From Torreya grandis (Eukaryota; Streptophyta; Pinopsida; Cupressales; Taxaceae): a DNA stretch of 64,000 nucleotides. Below are positions 12,401 to 25,689 of the stretch, piece by piece (positions within the stretch are counted from its first letter, which is position 1; each line of letters opens with the position of its first letter). The DNA lies in NCBI GenBank assembly GCA_037957365.1, contig JARHVA010001473.1, positions 2,061,501-2,125,500 on the forward strand, given 5' to 3'. Made by a program: the position numbers and the translations under genes. The notes beneath the pieces are model-generated. The model did no database searches, was not told the DNA's origin, and saw nothing but the letters and a program-made list of their open reading frames with translations.

Positions 12401-13680
12401 CATAGTTGAGGGTCTTCCATATGAGTATCCTCTACCTATTCCATAGGTAGTTACATCAAACTTACCAGTCACAATATAGTTACCTGTTACAACACAATCA
12501 ATAGTTAAAACTTTGAGCGTAGTTCCTATTGATATAACACAAAGTTTTGTAAATCCACCAGTATAGGTGAGGTATACTCCTATAATATTGACACACATTC
12601 TCTCCCATGAAGAAAATTATTAGAGACACCCCTATGTCAGAGATATGTTGTAGATTCTAGAGGGCCTCCCTCTATTCCTTTTCTATTAAGATTAGTCTTA
12701 TTAGGTTCTAAATGTTCTTAACATAGGGCACCTATGCCACCTATAGCTTCTTCTACCAGATGGGTTACTAAGACCCCTATAGTTCATAAGATACCATAGT
12801 TAGTGTCACATATTCCTAGAACCATGTCATAGGTAGGGCCCGATATAGATCACTCAATACAATAGATTTTGGGATCACAATTACCCTTGAATACAACATA
12901 CGTGACCATAGTTTCTTTATTTAACATAGGTCAGAGTGATAGTGATCTCCCATGAGACTCATTAGTTAGTATTATTCATCCCATTTTGTACATACTTTCC
13001 TTCTCTCTTGATCATTATACATAATTCATTTTCATGTTGCATGTACATAGGTTATATCCGAAAAATCCAAAAATAATATAATATATTAAAAACATAAAAA
13101 CACAAAAACACAAAAACATTCAAATATTACTCAAAAAACACAAAATTAAAAATTATATGCATTTTTATGTTTACACTTCTTATATTTTATAGATACTACA
13201 TATACTAGCTATTTTAGTTTTGTCAGTTTTATCATACATACATGCTTCACTTATTCTTATTGAGTGCTTGTAGATTAATTAAAAAACTTAGGTCCACTAC
13301 ACTGATCTAGAATTTATATTATCTACCCATTAGGGGAATATACACCAATACATGGGTCTTCAATTTACACATTCACCCTCTTGGGGGAACCCTATACATA
13401 GTTTCAATTCCTAAGTTCTATCTTTATATACTCTACATCCCATATTTAACATTGCTATATCTTGATATTGACCATGCTACTTCTTATATTTTTTGTCGAT
13501 TATTACTACTTTATAATTAACATATGTATATCCTAGATATTAAACAAAATTTTATTCCATATTCATGCATACTTTCATTTATAGCTTTCCTAGTTTGGAT
13601 GGGATTGTATCTCTATGTTTCTTCTATATTCAAGGGAATTTGAATATGCCATTGCTATATGGATGTACGCCACTTCTATT
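12401..13680 (+). other. 3' end of gag-pro frame and noncoding interior of A
   Basis: The protease frame can be followed with stops to about 12.95 kb. Beyond that the DNA is noncoding, with A-rich runs near 13080-13150. No RT motif (such as YVDD or YMDD) was found in any frame. Confidence 0.5.
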
Positions 13681-13697
13681 CACAATATATATGATTT

Positions 13698-13866
13698 GGA
13701 CATGTACCCATGACCTTTTATGTGCCTTCTTGATTATGAAAGTAGAAATTTGAACATGTCCTTCTATGTGGTTAGAAGACAAATTGCTTGCTGCTTGCAT
13801 ATGTGGACATTTGAACATGTCTTTGTATGTCTTATTTTCTCAGATTTAGTGACATGTACCTATGTC
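13698..13866 (+). repeat. Three GACAT-type stem-loops, 3' noncoding part of A
   Basis: Hairpin 1: arms GGACATG (13698-13704) and CATGACC (13709-13715), loop TACC, one mismatch. Hairpin 2: arms GACAT (13806-13810) and ATGTC (13817-13821), loop of six. Hairpin 3: arms GACATG (13851-13856) and TATGTC (13861-13866), loop TACC, one G-T pair. They sit in a repetitive stretch with recurring ACATGT words. The same arm and loop type occurs in element C, also in its sense strand. Confidence 0.6.
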
Positions 13867-14312
13867 CCTTATATTATGCCCCCTTGGCCTAATTTGCATG
13901 CATCATATGATTTTTATGTATGATTTATTATATTCATCATGGCCATGACACTTGTCACTTGCTTGATAAACACTTTAGTTTTTGATGCCACGAGGGACCT
14001 CATGCATCTCCCTTCCTACTTGGGTGCTGTGATGGACATTATGCCCCACCCCCCTAGGTAACTACCCAATTTTACTTAGATTTACTGTTACATACATTTT
14101 TATATCTATATTGACACCCTTGTGAATGATACGCGTGACATGCATCTTACATTACATACTTATGCTTAGATTATATTACATTTTGATGTTATGTATGCAC
14201 ATTATATTGGATAATTACATATATATCATATATGCTATAGCTAACACACATTTTGTAGAGATTTTTATTTTGAGGATAGTTATTGCATAGGTTCAACAAC
14301 TCCAATCAAAAT

Positions 14313-14600
14313 AGGGGGAATTAATAGGGGTTTCTCATAGATATTAGGATCCTATATTACATTCATAGTACATTTTTAGCACACAAGCTCAGTTACAAAA
14401 AACTAGACTCAGGTAAACACAGTGGGAAAATAGTGACCTAAAAAGTAGTACAGTTGCAAAAAAATGAAAACAAAAGGACACTATAACTCAAATTATGAAA
14501 CTATCATCACATTTAAAAAATGGCACTATTGTCCATGACATGGCACTATAATCTAATAGCTTCAATTTTATAAAAAACCTAGATTGGCTAGAAAAGTATA
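14313..14600 (+). repeat. PPT-like tract followed by LTR-like segment inside A
   Basis: AGGGGGAA at 14313-14320 looks like a polypurine tract. About 160 bp later, 14473-14533 is clearly similar to part of A's own LTR (9926-9987), sharing GGACACTA, a CTA/CC-ATCACATTT core and ATGGCACTA-T-TCC. This may be the start of an LTR from a related element nested in, or recombined with, A. No second copy of the flanking sequence was found. Confidence 0.45.
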
Positions 14601-17600
14601 GTAAGTAATGTTGACCAAAATTTGACCTCAAGTCAAAATTAGTCAACCCATCTAAATTTAAACTTTCATGGATTTTTCATGTGGTATTTCCATGCCTTAT
14701 ATGGTCCATAAAAGTCTTCATAAATCCTTATTAACATTGTTTTTGGTAAGTTTGGAGAAGTTTAGGTAATGTGTTATTTTGGTCATATAGTGATCTAAAC
14801 ATGTCATGGAGAGATAAGGATTGATAAAGTGGTTTCATAGGATTTTAGGTGTATATAAAATTCATTTTATGTATTAATCAATTTTTCATAACTTTTCATG
14901 ATGTTTTGGAATGTTTAAGATTCATTTGTAAATTTAAAGGTGGTAAAAATAAGGAAAATGGTGATTTTTGGCTAACATTCATGTATGTAAAATTTACCCA
15001 AGTGATAAATCCATAAGACACCTTTAAAACACCTTTTATCAGTTACACAATTTCCACACCTATCAGTAAGTGAGACAAAGGTTAGAATCTTGAGTTTCAA
15101 TGCTAAAGAGAGGAGTTAAGAGACTTGTACGGACATGTTGAAATAATTTACAAGTAATAGCAATTTTAGAACATCCATTAAGACTCTTAAGGTTATAAAC
15201 AAGCATGGAAAGAAGATTTAATTTTAATTTTTCATAAATCACCCTCACTCCATCATTCCATTCACAAGCTCATGAAGGCCATTTTCAATTACATGGTACA
15301 AGCCATATAGGTGGAGTTAGGGGCTAATATTTTAGCCAGAGTTTGGGAACCCTATGGGATTATAATTTATGGAATTGGTCATTGGATTTATATCCTTATA
15401 TTTATTAATAATCACTAAGGTTCTAGATTGCTTTTTAAAGACTGAAATCCCCATAGGCTAAGTTTTGTGGAACTTTAGTGCAAATGTGAACTCTTTGGCT
15501 ACATGAAACTAATTATAATGAGTTCTCAAAGGTATATAAATACATAATACATATTCATCCACTAGGTTGGCATGTCTGGATGGTCTTTTGGAAAAGAGAG
15601 ATAATCTTGTGCATGATTTGAAACTAACTTTCAATATTTCTATGTTTCAGGGTTATATAGATAGTTTAATGCATAAGTGACTATTAATTATAGTTCACCA
15701 TCATTTAAATACATTAAAAATCCTCTGACCAACTAAACATTCTATACTAGTTTCAAAAGGGTCACACTTCATTCACCTTGAGGACTATGTTCTATTGTGC
15801 CTACATAATAGGGTGATTTGAATGGGTCTAACTATGTATTTACAAAAAGAGTGAGATTTATGACCTCTTAATGAATGTGTTAATCCAAGGAAGGCATGAT
15901 ATTTTATCCCTAATAACTATGTTTACACTTTTTAAATGCTTCTACATAGGGTTGCAAACTTATAGGTCTAATGCTTCTACACTCTATAGACTTGACACTC
16001 TAATTACCAAAATGGTCATTCATAGTTGTACACATACAATCAAGAAAAAGAAGTCATAGACAAGGATAAAAAGTTTTAAAGTGATAAAAAAGGTGAATTT
16101 AAACTTTTGAAAAATGAGAATAAACCCTCAAATAGGTTTGGCTATTATGGGTGTCATAATGGAATTGAGAAAGGCCAAACTTAAATTATATGCTCACACA
16201 GTCACATACAACCATCTATATAGAAGAATGCCTTGGATAGTGATGTTGGTGGATTTGGTAATTTTATGGAATTGATAAGGGTATTAAGATATCAACAATA
16301 ATGAGGCAAAGTCATGGAGAGGTTTGAGGATTGGTTTTGAAGACCTAAAAATCCTCAAACACAATCAAACTCTCAAAACAGTCACCTACGACCACCTATT
16401 AAAGAGTTTATCTTGAAAAATGATGACTTATAATGTAACAAGAGTTTCAAGGCATTAAGAGAATTTTATTCAGAGGTACATGGGAAAAGACTCAAAACAT
16501 CAATCTCTGGCTTTGATCTTGGCAATGATCTCAATAGAATGGTTTGCTTTGTTCTTAAGTTTCAAGCTACACCAATAGTCTTTGACATTCTCTAGGTTTG
16601 GTAGCATCCACTTTAATGTTAATATTAAAATATAACCTTTTAAATAATTATTTTTTTCATTATACCAGGCATAATTCTCTCACTTATCATATCCACTCAT
16701 TCTATTCACTCATTCATCTCCTTAATCAATAACTCACTCACTAACTTGATACTAGTTGTAACTCAAGGCTTAAAAGCATCCAATATTGTTTAGGGTCTCA
16801 TGAATACAATATAACTTCATGAATGATTTTACCTAATAAAATTACATGTGTATTAACCCTATTTCATCTCTCAATCACTCTCCACCATTCCCTTGCACTC
16901 TTCAACCTCATTAGTGTCACCATTCCCTTGTAGCTTTTTTTTCACCTTTTCCTATTATTTTAATAATATATAAGTTCCCATAAGGATATAATTACATATT
17001 TTGATACCTTATATATTATTAAAATCCATAATCAGGTTTTAAGGTTTAAATCCTTTTTTATATAGTACTTCCTTTGTTAACACCTTCCTAATTAGGCCTT
17101 CTAGCCATCCTTTCACTAGCCCAGTCATCAAAACCATACTAGAATGTATGGTACCGATTTAAAACCACCTTAATACTTATTTACATATCAAACCATGTTA
17201 TATTACAAAGTTTCAACTAATTCCTATAGTTATAATAGAAGATATAGGGTTTTAACTTTCCAAACCCTGGTTGGTTGACTGTAGGGGTCTAGAGGCTTAA
17301 AAATTTATTTTCTTTAGTTTGAGGTCACTTCACACTAAAATGAGACCTTAATAAGTTATATACTACCCATTTACACCTTTAAAAATACCTTACGATCCTT
17401 TTTCAATATTTTTATACTCACAACAATACAAATTATAGAATACTCTATTCTTTGGTGTGACTGTATAAGGGTTTCATGGGTCTATGTACATTCAAAAGGT
17501 TACAAGGATTCAATATGGTAATTTTATATACCTTATTATATTTTCAATCAAAATAATGTCCAACCAACACTATACACATTTACCTTCTCAAACATATACA

Positions 17601-19449
17601 CTTCTCTCTTCATTGCGACTGTGTAAAAATAGGGTGTTGACTGTGTTAACAGGGTTTCTCATTCTTATAGACAATGAATTGAACTTGTATTATTGAAATT
17701 TCATTAAAAACATTTAATATAACATAAAATAAAACATAATATACCTTAAAACCATCATCTTAATTAGAATCATATTCTATATTTTAAGAAAATCAACATA
17801 CCTTTATGCTTGATTGTCATAAACATGAAACATGGTTAAAGGACAGAGGTGTCATTTTCTAGGTTCCTTTCATTATAAAAACCATATTAAATAATCATGA
17901 GGCTTGTTTTATTTAAAAAACATTAAGGATAATTTTACATTAAATTTATTTCTTTGTTTCTCCCTTAACAACTTCTTTGATCCTTTTCTTTTATGACTAT
18001 AACCTACAGTTTTCTACTTGACTATCATCTACAGTCCATTGTTCCTTCATGCAACCATACACAAAATTTGACATGATCATGACCTCAAGGGACTTTAAAA
18101 GACACTATGTAACTAATGTAAATCCATACTATTCAAAGGAAGCATAGGCACACACAATAGTCTTTTTTTATTCATTTGAATCATCATTTGTTACATTTGT
18201 AGTCCATTCATGGACTTGTCAACTTTTTTGAGGAGTTTTACATTCTTATTTTCTCTAGTTTTTTCTCCTTCTCAAATCTATCTCTCTCTCCTTACTCTCC
18301 CACACACCACAAGTAACTTCTAACTTCCCTTTTTCATCTAACTTCTACGTTAGTCTTGGGTGGTTACCAAAACAAGATTATTACATGCCCACTCAACATT
18401 AAAATGGTAGTTATATTAGTTAACATAACTCTTGATTTTAAACCTTAATGACTTATACATATAGTGTCATCTATTATTAAATTTCATGACCATATAATCA
18501 CTAACCTAACCTCCTCTCTCATCATTAAACTCATGACCCCTTTATTCTTGGGTCTCATAATTTGAAATTCAAATTATAATTTGGAGGGAAAACTCCACAT
18601 ACTCACAAACACACCCTTGATGACTCATTGTGACTCTAAGATAAAAAATAGATCCTAAAATATCCCACACACATACCTACACCCTAAAATACTTCATCTA
18701 TGACTCCTAACTAGTACATATCACTTCAACAAGTGTAAATGGTGCTTTGCTTACTAGATGTTCCTACATTTAGAAGTAATAAAATATCAATAAAATTATA
18801 GGAGTTTGAAGAGTTTTGGTGTTGTAAGTAAAGGTACTAAAATACCAATATTGTACACCAATCCTATGCATACACATCACAAACCTATATGACTGTTAGT
18901 CAAAGAAAGGCTAGTTTCAAGCCTAAAAGAGGTTGTAAGAATACATGAAAAGCATTAAGAATCAACATAAGTGAGTTTCAAGTCAATGAGACCATTTTAG
19001 ATCTAAGATATCTAAGCAAGGGGTAGAGGAAATGACCAAATGGGGGTGTTTCAAATTATGCATACACATAATCCTTTCTATAATCCTGACTATAGTACCA
19101 AGAGAGAACTATTTGTTTTGAATAGAGAAAGGAAGCAAAAAAATTTGAGAGAAGGAAAGATAAGGATTGTTTCTTTGTCTTTTAAGACAGTAAAGTCTCA
19201 TTTGGCTCTCAGAACTAACAACCAAAATTACAAACCCTACCTACTCAACCAAGGTAAGAGTATGCCTACTCAATCTTGAGAAGTTTTATTTATTTGAATA
19301 GTTTAAAGATATATAAGAGGACTAAAGGAGAGTAAGGTATTTGAAGATGATTGTGTGGTGATGACATTGTTACATTAGAGCTTCAGACTCAAAAAATAAA
19401 GAGTAGATCATGACAAACCCTATTCAACATGAAAAATGCCTAATTAAAT
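14601..19449. other. Unexplained interior of element A
   Basis: No domain could be read in any frame. Words of the type TGACTGT...GGGT recur near 17278, 17459 and 17639 but do not form a clear array. The stretch is too long for the interior of a gag-pro element of this kind (element C has about 5.6 kb inside in total), so nested, decayed insertions are likely. Confidence 0.35.
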
Positions 19450-19870
19450 GCACATACCTATATAGCCAGCCAATTGAGAGGTGGTAGGGTGAAGTGAAGA
19501 AAATGCTTTATAACCATAAGGAGATGATGAGAGTTTTACATAGACATTCCATGAAGTTTTAGACCTCCAATAGTAAAGAAAAGAGGTAAGTATAGTTAGC
19601 TAGGGTATTTGGTGTAAGATGGCTTAATAACCCTAAGATTAAAAAAGAGAGTGTAGTAGACCTAATGGAGTCATAAGGGATTGGATAACCATGGGAAAAA
19701 GTCAATGAGGTTGTCATTAACCTCCCTAAAGTGTTTAGAGGCATGGTTAAACTCAAAATCAACACCTATAAGCCTCAATCCTTCCTATACCTCACCAAAT
19801 GCCTACTAGTAGACCAAAAAGCTATCTTCCTTTGCTTAGTATGGTACAAATATGTTGCATGGGACCTTGG
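19450..19870 (+). pseudogene. Decayed unidentified reading frame in A
   Basis: One plus-strand frame is readable for about 140 codons from 19450, interrupted by stops that could each derive from W, Q or R codons by one C-to-T change. It includes PIERW-stop-GEVKKMLYNHKEMMRV and VNEVVINLPKVFRGMVKLKI. Charged and aromatic residues are distributed as in a real protein. I do not recognise a family. It lies on the sense strand of A, so it may be an extra ORF of A or part of a nested insertion. Confidence 0.35.
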
Positions 19871-20990
19871 GATCCTAAATTAATTTAGATACCTAGGTGT
19901 ATTTTCAATTTGTGGAATTGATTGGTGGATTAATGCCCTGAACTATATGAATAATTGTTAAAACCTTGAAGCATTTTCAAGCTACCTAGGAGAGCCATAA
20001 TGACCCAGTGAGAGAGAAATGGATTTATATGCCTCAAAAAATATTTAATTAACTCTAAAATTACCTCAATAATTTTTAATACTCCCTTAAGCATCACCCT
20101 ATGCCACTGGTTTATACTTGTATGTATGTAACTATACAAAATAGGCCAAAAAAGGCTATTTTTAGCCACTTGATAGGTCTGTATAAGGTGTAATAACTTA
20201 AAAATTGACATGGAGAATATGGAGAAGGTAATATAAATAAATAACACATTTATTTGAGGTTTGGTAAATGTGGGAATCTTGTAGATTCAATTTTTAGTCT
20301 CTAGGTAGGGAGGCCTAGTTGAGACCTAGTTAGGAGAGAGAAGTAGCAAAAAAGTACACTTAAACTCACTCTCAAGACTTGAAATTAAACATGAAGCTAT
20401 AAATAAATACAAGGTCCTATAATATTCCTTTATATTCTTAGTATCATCCATATTTTTATCCACACAAAAAGGTTTACATGATTTTAGGGCTACAAGGAAT
20501 GAAGCCTAATTGAAGCTTTTGGTAGAGAATGAGTTATTAGGGTTATTTTGAGACCTAAAAATGAATTATTTAATGTATAATATGAGTTTAATGGGCCATA
20601 AATTTATATAGGATGAGCTGAAGAAGATGAATTCAAGTTTTGACACTTGTATGCAAGATTGGCTTAAGGAGATGAAGAGTCTTCTAGACACTTAGCAAGA
20701 AAAAGAAGTGATGTGTCAAAGATAATCTAAATAGATCAATTGAGAGGTGTAAAAATTAGATAAAAAGTGTAATATAACTTGATTTGACATACAATAACGA
20801 CACTTTTCATTCAACAATCCAAAATAAAGGGTAGTTTTGGAGAGCTAGTCAAGGTGTCAAACAAACATTTTAACTCATATGCCACTTGGAGTAAGAGAGA
20901 AAATTTAGAGGAGATACACATGGTATTTAGGAAATTTTAAATCAATTTAATAATTACTTTCTTGATTTTAACTCATGAAACACTTGTCAA
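19871..20990. other. Unassigned interior of A
   Basis: No supportable feature. The stretch from about 20300 to 21000 runs into a CT-rich tract and has the look of an LTR U3 region, but no partner copy is present. Confidence 0.3.
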
Positions 20991-21040
20991 CTCTCTCTCT
21001 CTCTCTCCTACACCCTTCTCTTCTTCTCTCTCACTTGTGT
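20991..21040. repeat. CT-rich microsatellite
   Basis: A (CT)n run of about eight units, then further CTT/TCT repeats up to about 21040. Confidence 0.9.
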
Positions 21041-22180
21041 TATATATTGAGCTTGAATTGGCTAAGTTTTTATCCTACACCTAAGTATGGTTAATCCATA
21101 ACCATTATTAGCCTTTGATAAATTAATAACAATCTAGTTTTACCTTCTCCATAAACTATTTTCAATATGCATGTTTGATTAGTTGATCTTGCTAAGTGAT
21201 ATATTCTCTTCCTTGGAATATTGTCCTTATTAGCATTCACATTTAGTTTAAAAGTATTTTTTCAAGTATATTAAAGTGTTAAAATGAATTATGTATGATT
21301 TTAGTGATTTATCTTTCATTAGTGTCATTCCACGAGTCCTCCTATCTCGAGCTTGCTTCATAAACCTCTATGAGAAATATTAATGAAGAGAGGTAGATTT
21401 ATATTAGTGTCATGTGAATGTTAGGATCTTGTTTGAAGTGAAATTAGAGTTAGTTGATAGTGATCAGTTCATATTTTTTGCATCACCTCCATTAGAGTAG
21501 GTTTCTCTCCCTTTTCCTAGCAAGTGTTAGAGTAGTGTTTGAGCCTCAGTGATTCATCAAGGGGAGTTATCCCTTTAACTTAGAGATTCACCTCTCCAAT
21601 AGGGTATGCAAAACCTTGATGTATTTGTATGTGACATCTAATTTGGAAGGTTTAAACTACCTTCAAAAGGGTAAAAATTTGATGCATAACATGTATAATA
21701 TAAGTTTACATAGATTCAATTATAGATTTATCAGTTATTCCTAGTTTTACTCAGATTCATACTAGTTTATCTTAGATTTATATTAGTTACTAAGATTGGG
21801 GGCATCAGGCATGGCATGACCATTCCCATATTTACTTCAGATACCGATATATAAATTATTATAACTCAGTTTAGAATCTATATACTCAAATATCAGATTT
21901 GGGGGCATGCACATGGCACATTATTTCTATATACTCACTTACACACTAGTTGATTAGTTGGAATGGAAAATTCCATTTCATTCTCTAAAATATATACACC
22001 TAACATCATATTCTAGGTTGCACAATAGTTTCATGCCTTACTTCATTTGTAGTGGTTGGCATTCCCAAGTGGCTTGGAGCTACCTAATGTACTCAAGTGG
22101 CTGTAGAGCTGACTTACACAATTAGACATTTACAATTACTTCATGCATTTTATTTTTAGATGCATCAATTCCACATGAGT
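21041..22180. other. Unassigned 3' interior of A
   Basis: No coding trace. Two copies of the word GATT(T)GGGGGCAT with following GGCA-rich text lie at about 21796 and 21896, roughly 100 bp apart. Confidence 0.4.
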
Positions 22181-22410
22181 GGGAAATGATGGAGTCATAT
22201 CCTCCTTGAGTTCTTAAACCTCATATATAAGAGGGTTAGACACACTATCAGTCCAATCCAAGCTATTCACATGCCATAATCAACAAAATAGGGGTGGGAA
22301 ATGATGGAGTCAAAACTAGATTGAGATATTGAACCACCCACACATGAGGATTTAGTAAACTATCAACTTAGTCCAATATATTCACCTATTGATCACTATA
22401 TACACACATT
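22181..22410. repeat. ~115-bp imperfect tandem duplication
   Basis: GGGAAATGATGGAGTCA starts at 22181 and again at 22296. The following text (TTGAG..., CACATGA-GG, ACTATCA, AGTCCAA) is repeated with changes. It lies in the 3' noncoding part of A, about 340 bp before the PPT. Confidence 0.85.
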
Positions 22411-22735
22411 CACACATGTTATCACTAGGATTATGCATCAATGTTCATGTACCCAATGAGGTCTTTTCATTACTTTCCTCTCTCTTATCTCTTTACCAAA
22501 GTTTACTTAGTTTTTACTTATGTATTTAGTTTAGTCTTTTGATTTTGATATTTATCAAGTAAGGACTAATTTATGCAAATTTTACTTGTAGGACACACAT
22601 TGGAACATGCTTCACATACTTAGACCCAACTTTACATACTCAGACCTAGTTTCATTGGCTTCACCTCTTAGGTAAGTCCATGTATGCTTCTTTTTCATTT
22701 ATCCTAGTCATTTCAGTTTTTTGCATTTATAGAAT

Positions 22736-22747
22736 AAATGGGGGGGA
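22736..22747 (+). promoter_or_regulatory. Polypurine tract of element A
   Basis: AAATGGGGGGGA directly before the 3' LTR, where the primer for plus-strand DNA synthesis is expected. This fixes the plus orientation of A. Confidence 0.85.
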
Positions 22748-23979
22748 TATAATCACCCAAAAGTGGTATTTGAGTGCTAAGAGTGTTACTTGAGACTACT
22801 TATCCCTAGATTACCCATAGACCTATCCTATATCCTATTATCACACTTATCCAACCTTCATGTAAGTCATAGGCATCCCTAGTTATCCCTAAATCAGTCT
22901 TAGACCCTCATTTCCTAATCTTGGCCCGTCATGGCTAGTGTTCTGCTAGCTGGACACTAATGACATAATAAGTACACTAGCACCACATGGAGCTAGTGTC
23001 CCAAAAAAGGTGCTAATGTCCTTTGCCCTATCTTTTCCCAAATAGATATCTTTTCAGAACTATAAATTCTTAGGGTCAACCTAGACCTCTGTTATCACAT
23101 GTATAAGCAAAAAACAATATAAATACATGAATTTTAGCCATCTAATAACTGGATGGAAATTAGATGCAAAATACACATTCAAACTCAATAAAATTTGTGC
23201 ATAATTAAAGTTATCAATCTCTATTCTACCCTACTTCTGTATACTACCATCTACAACATCCCTAAGATTAGATTATCTAGATTTATAAACTCAAGCACAT
23301 TTAAGTAACTCAAGGATACTATCATACTAGTATCACCTACACTTACACTAGTACATAGGTGGGGAGGACTACATTAGGATTGATCCCTCATCATAGTATT
23401 AGTATGTAGGTAACTCTATTCATAGTGGGGTGTTGAGAATGTCCATCCTACCCTAATAACAAACACACTTTTTAGCTCATGCTAATCAAATGCCTTAAGT
23501 ACATGAAATATTCAACTTTTCACACTAAATAGTCATTACATGTAAAATATAGGGTTTTATAACTCATGCACGTAGGAAAAAACCTCAAAGATAAAGACAC
23601 AGGTGCACCTAGAAGCTCGATAAACTCCTGCATAGAGGACACTACCACCAATATCAAGACAACACTGATACATTTCTAATAATGGAACTACAGTCAAAAT
23701 GTGGTGCTATTCTCTTGGAGGGTTTTTGACATTAGGATCTATTTTATGACACTCATATTAACTTCTACCTCAGTTGTAGCATGCAAATCACCCATCTTGA
23801 TTTTTTCTAGCTAAGTTCCTACTTGCACTATTTATTACTATTTTTAGAAAAGTCAAAGCTAGTCAATTCTATAAAAAATTAATGGCTATATTTATTGCAT
23901 ATTATTTCCTTGATTTAGTCTACTTATATCTTTAAAAAACATAACATTTACATTCACTAAGTCCTAAAAGGTTAAAACA
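22748..23979 (+). repeat. 3' LTR of element A
   Basis: Starts TATAATCACCC (ancestral TG changed to TA) and ends AAAACA. Full-length match to 9039-10273. Confidence 0.95.
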
Positions 23980-23984
23980 ACATG
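23980..23984. repeat. Target site duplication of element A, right
   Basis: ACATG, identical to 9034-9038. Confidence 0.95.
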
Positions 23985-25689
23985 CATCAAATGTTTCCTT
24001 TAAATGTGTGTTATTAACAAGTTCTGATGCTAATGGTTGATTTTATTGTTTTATAAGTTGAATCAGATTAATACGTAACATTTAAGATATAAAAAAAATC
24101 AACTAAAATTTCCAAAAGTTTGGATTGATATACAAAATGGTGTTGGATTTAGGGTAAAATTAGAGAGAAGTGTTTGATTGATTTTTTTGATACAAAATAA
24201 GGGGTAGTTAAATATAAAATACATCAATCAAGTAAGTTTTATTTTTTTTAATGTTTTTAAATATCACATGTTTAAAAAATTATACTTGATTGAATTTTTT
24301 ATAATAAAAACACAATAATTGGTCAATTAAACTTATCCAAATTTTAGATTGTAATACATAATAGTAGTGAATAAATAAAATTAGGAAGAAGTGTTTGATT
24401 GAATGAGATTGGCATATATTTAAGAGTTAATTAAATTTGAAACAAATTGTATTGGGTATAAAATGGGTCTCTATAAAATAATGATCCTATAAATAGGTAA
24501 GTTTTAGAATACCATTCTAGATCCAATAAAATATAAAATTTTAGTTCACAAAGTGGCCTAGGCAAATAAAAAAGGGTAATATGAAAATGAGGTTAGATTA
24601 TGGTTGGAATAGATATATAAAAAGAATCTATACATATAATATTTAAAGAGATATAAGGTGGAGGACATTAATAGATTTGGGGTTTCATTAATAGGTGAAG
24701 CAAGAATAATGTAAACTAAATGTGCCACTAGGTAGTAAAGTAAAAGATATAAAAAATAAATAACCATAAGTAAGAAAGTAAGAGTTATGAGTAAAAATAA
24801 TTTAATAGATAACAATGAAGTAATGAACATGTACTACACTATCAAATACATGAGCCATACAATATATTAAATATCAATTAAAGTTTAAAATAAAGAGAGA
24901 TTAGGGTTAAAATAGCCTCCTTTGGTTTTCTTATCTACAATTTAATCTCCCCTTGACTTTGTGAGAGATGGATATAGGTGAGGTCAATATGTATGACTGA
25001 ATTAGGATTCCAAAGACTTGGTATACCTCTTTGATGTAATTTTTATTCATGAAATATTCAAGGCATTTTTGTTGTCTTATCTTTCTTTGTGTAAGCTATT
25101 CTTAAACCTAAATCCTCTTCTTCTTCCTAAGGTGGATCTATGAGTGTAATCGTAGTGAATGGATCATGTATTGGTTTACATAATGATGAAGGGAAACTTA
25201 TAAATAAAAATCAAATTAAAAAAATTAAAAAATTAATTTCATTTGATGCCCTTGGCTTGACTAAAGACATAAAAATAAATATGCAAAAATGAGTACATTT
25301 TCCTGACAGATGATGTTGGAAAAAATAAGGGTGCCACATGACATCATCAACTAGTCTAATGACATCATTTATATGTAGGAAATTTGGAAAAATAAGATGT
25401 AGAAAGGGTAAAGATATTGATGAGTATAAATCTACATATACGATGGTGATATTAATAAGGTGTAAACACTTAATTTTGGTAAAAAACCCTTGTTGTCTCC
25501 AAATCTTTCACCCTAGAGGAGGTTGTTCAAGTCTCTGCAATATTTGGCTAACATGGGAATACTTCCAGGTGTGTGGGTCACCTATAGTGGAAGTAAACCT
25601 CTAGATTATAAGGGCTATCTCCCTAGATATGACTTTATGTGCTTATGCTATTAAAACTACCTATTATAGGTGAAAAAGGAGATGAAGAT
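23985..25689. other. Right flank of A, unassigned
   Basis: The first ~60 bp continue the motif array of 8870-9033 (TCTGATGCTAATGG near 24015). The rest is AT-rich with no supportable gene. The open stretch at 24558-24830 (minus) is a low-complexity L/I/Y-rich frame caused by base composition. Confidence 0.45.

Larger units (their letters stand above)
9039..23979 (+). mobile_element. Element A: full-length LTR retrotransposon, gag-protease only
   Basis: About 14.9 kb bounded by two LTRs of about 1235 and 1232 bp, with an exact 5-bp target site duplication. The order is 5' LTR, PBS-like region, gag, protease, a 3' noncoding part with hairpins, a long unexplained interior (14.3-22.7 kb), G-rich polypurine tract (PPT), 3' LTR. 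No RT, RNase H or integrase was seen, so A looks non-autonomous (compare plant elements described with gag but no pol). Hand alignment of a ~230-bp stretch of the LTRs gave roughly one difference in six, making A the oldest full element here. It shares its leader start and a hairpin type with element C. Confidence 0.93.

Noticed and set aside
17278..17660. Three TGACTGT...GGGT words as a tandem repeat
   Set aside because: Only the short words match; the text between them does not align.
24558..24830. 90-codon minus-strand ORF, possible membrane peptide
   Set aside because: Low-complexity L/I/Y-rich translation of AT-rich DNA; no start context, homology or conserved block.
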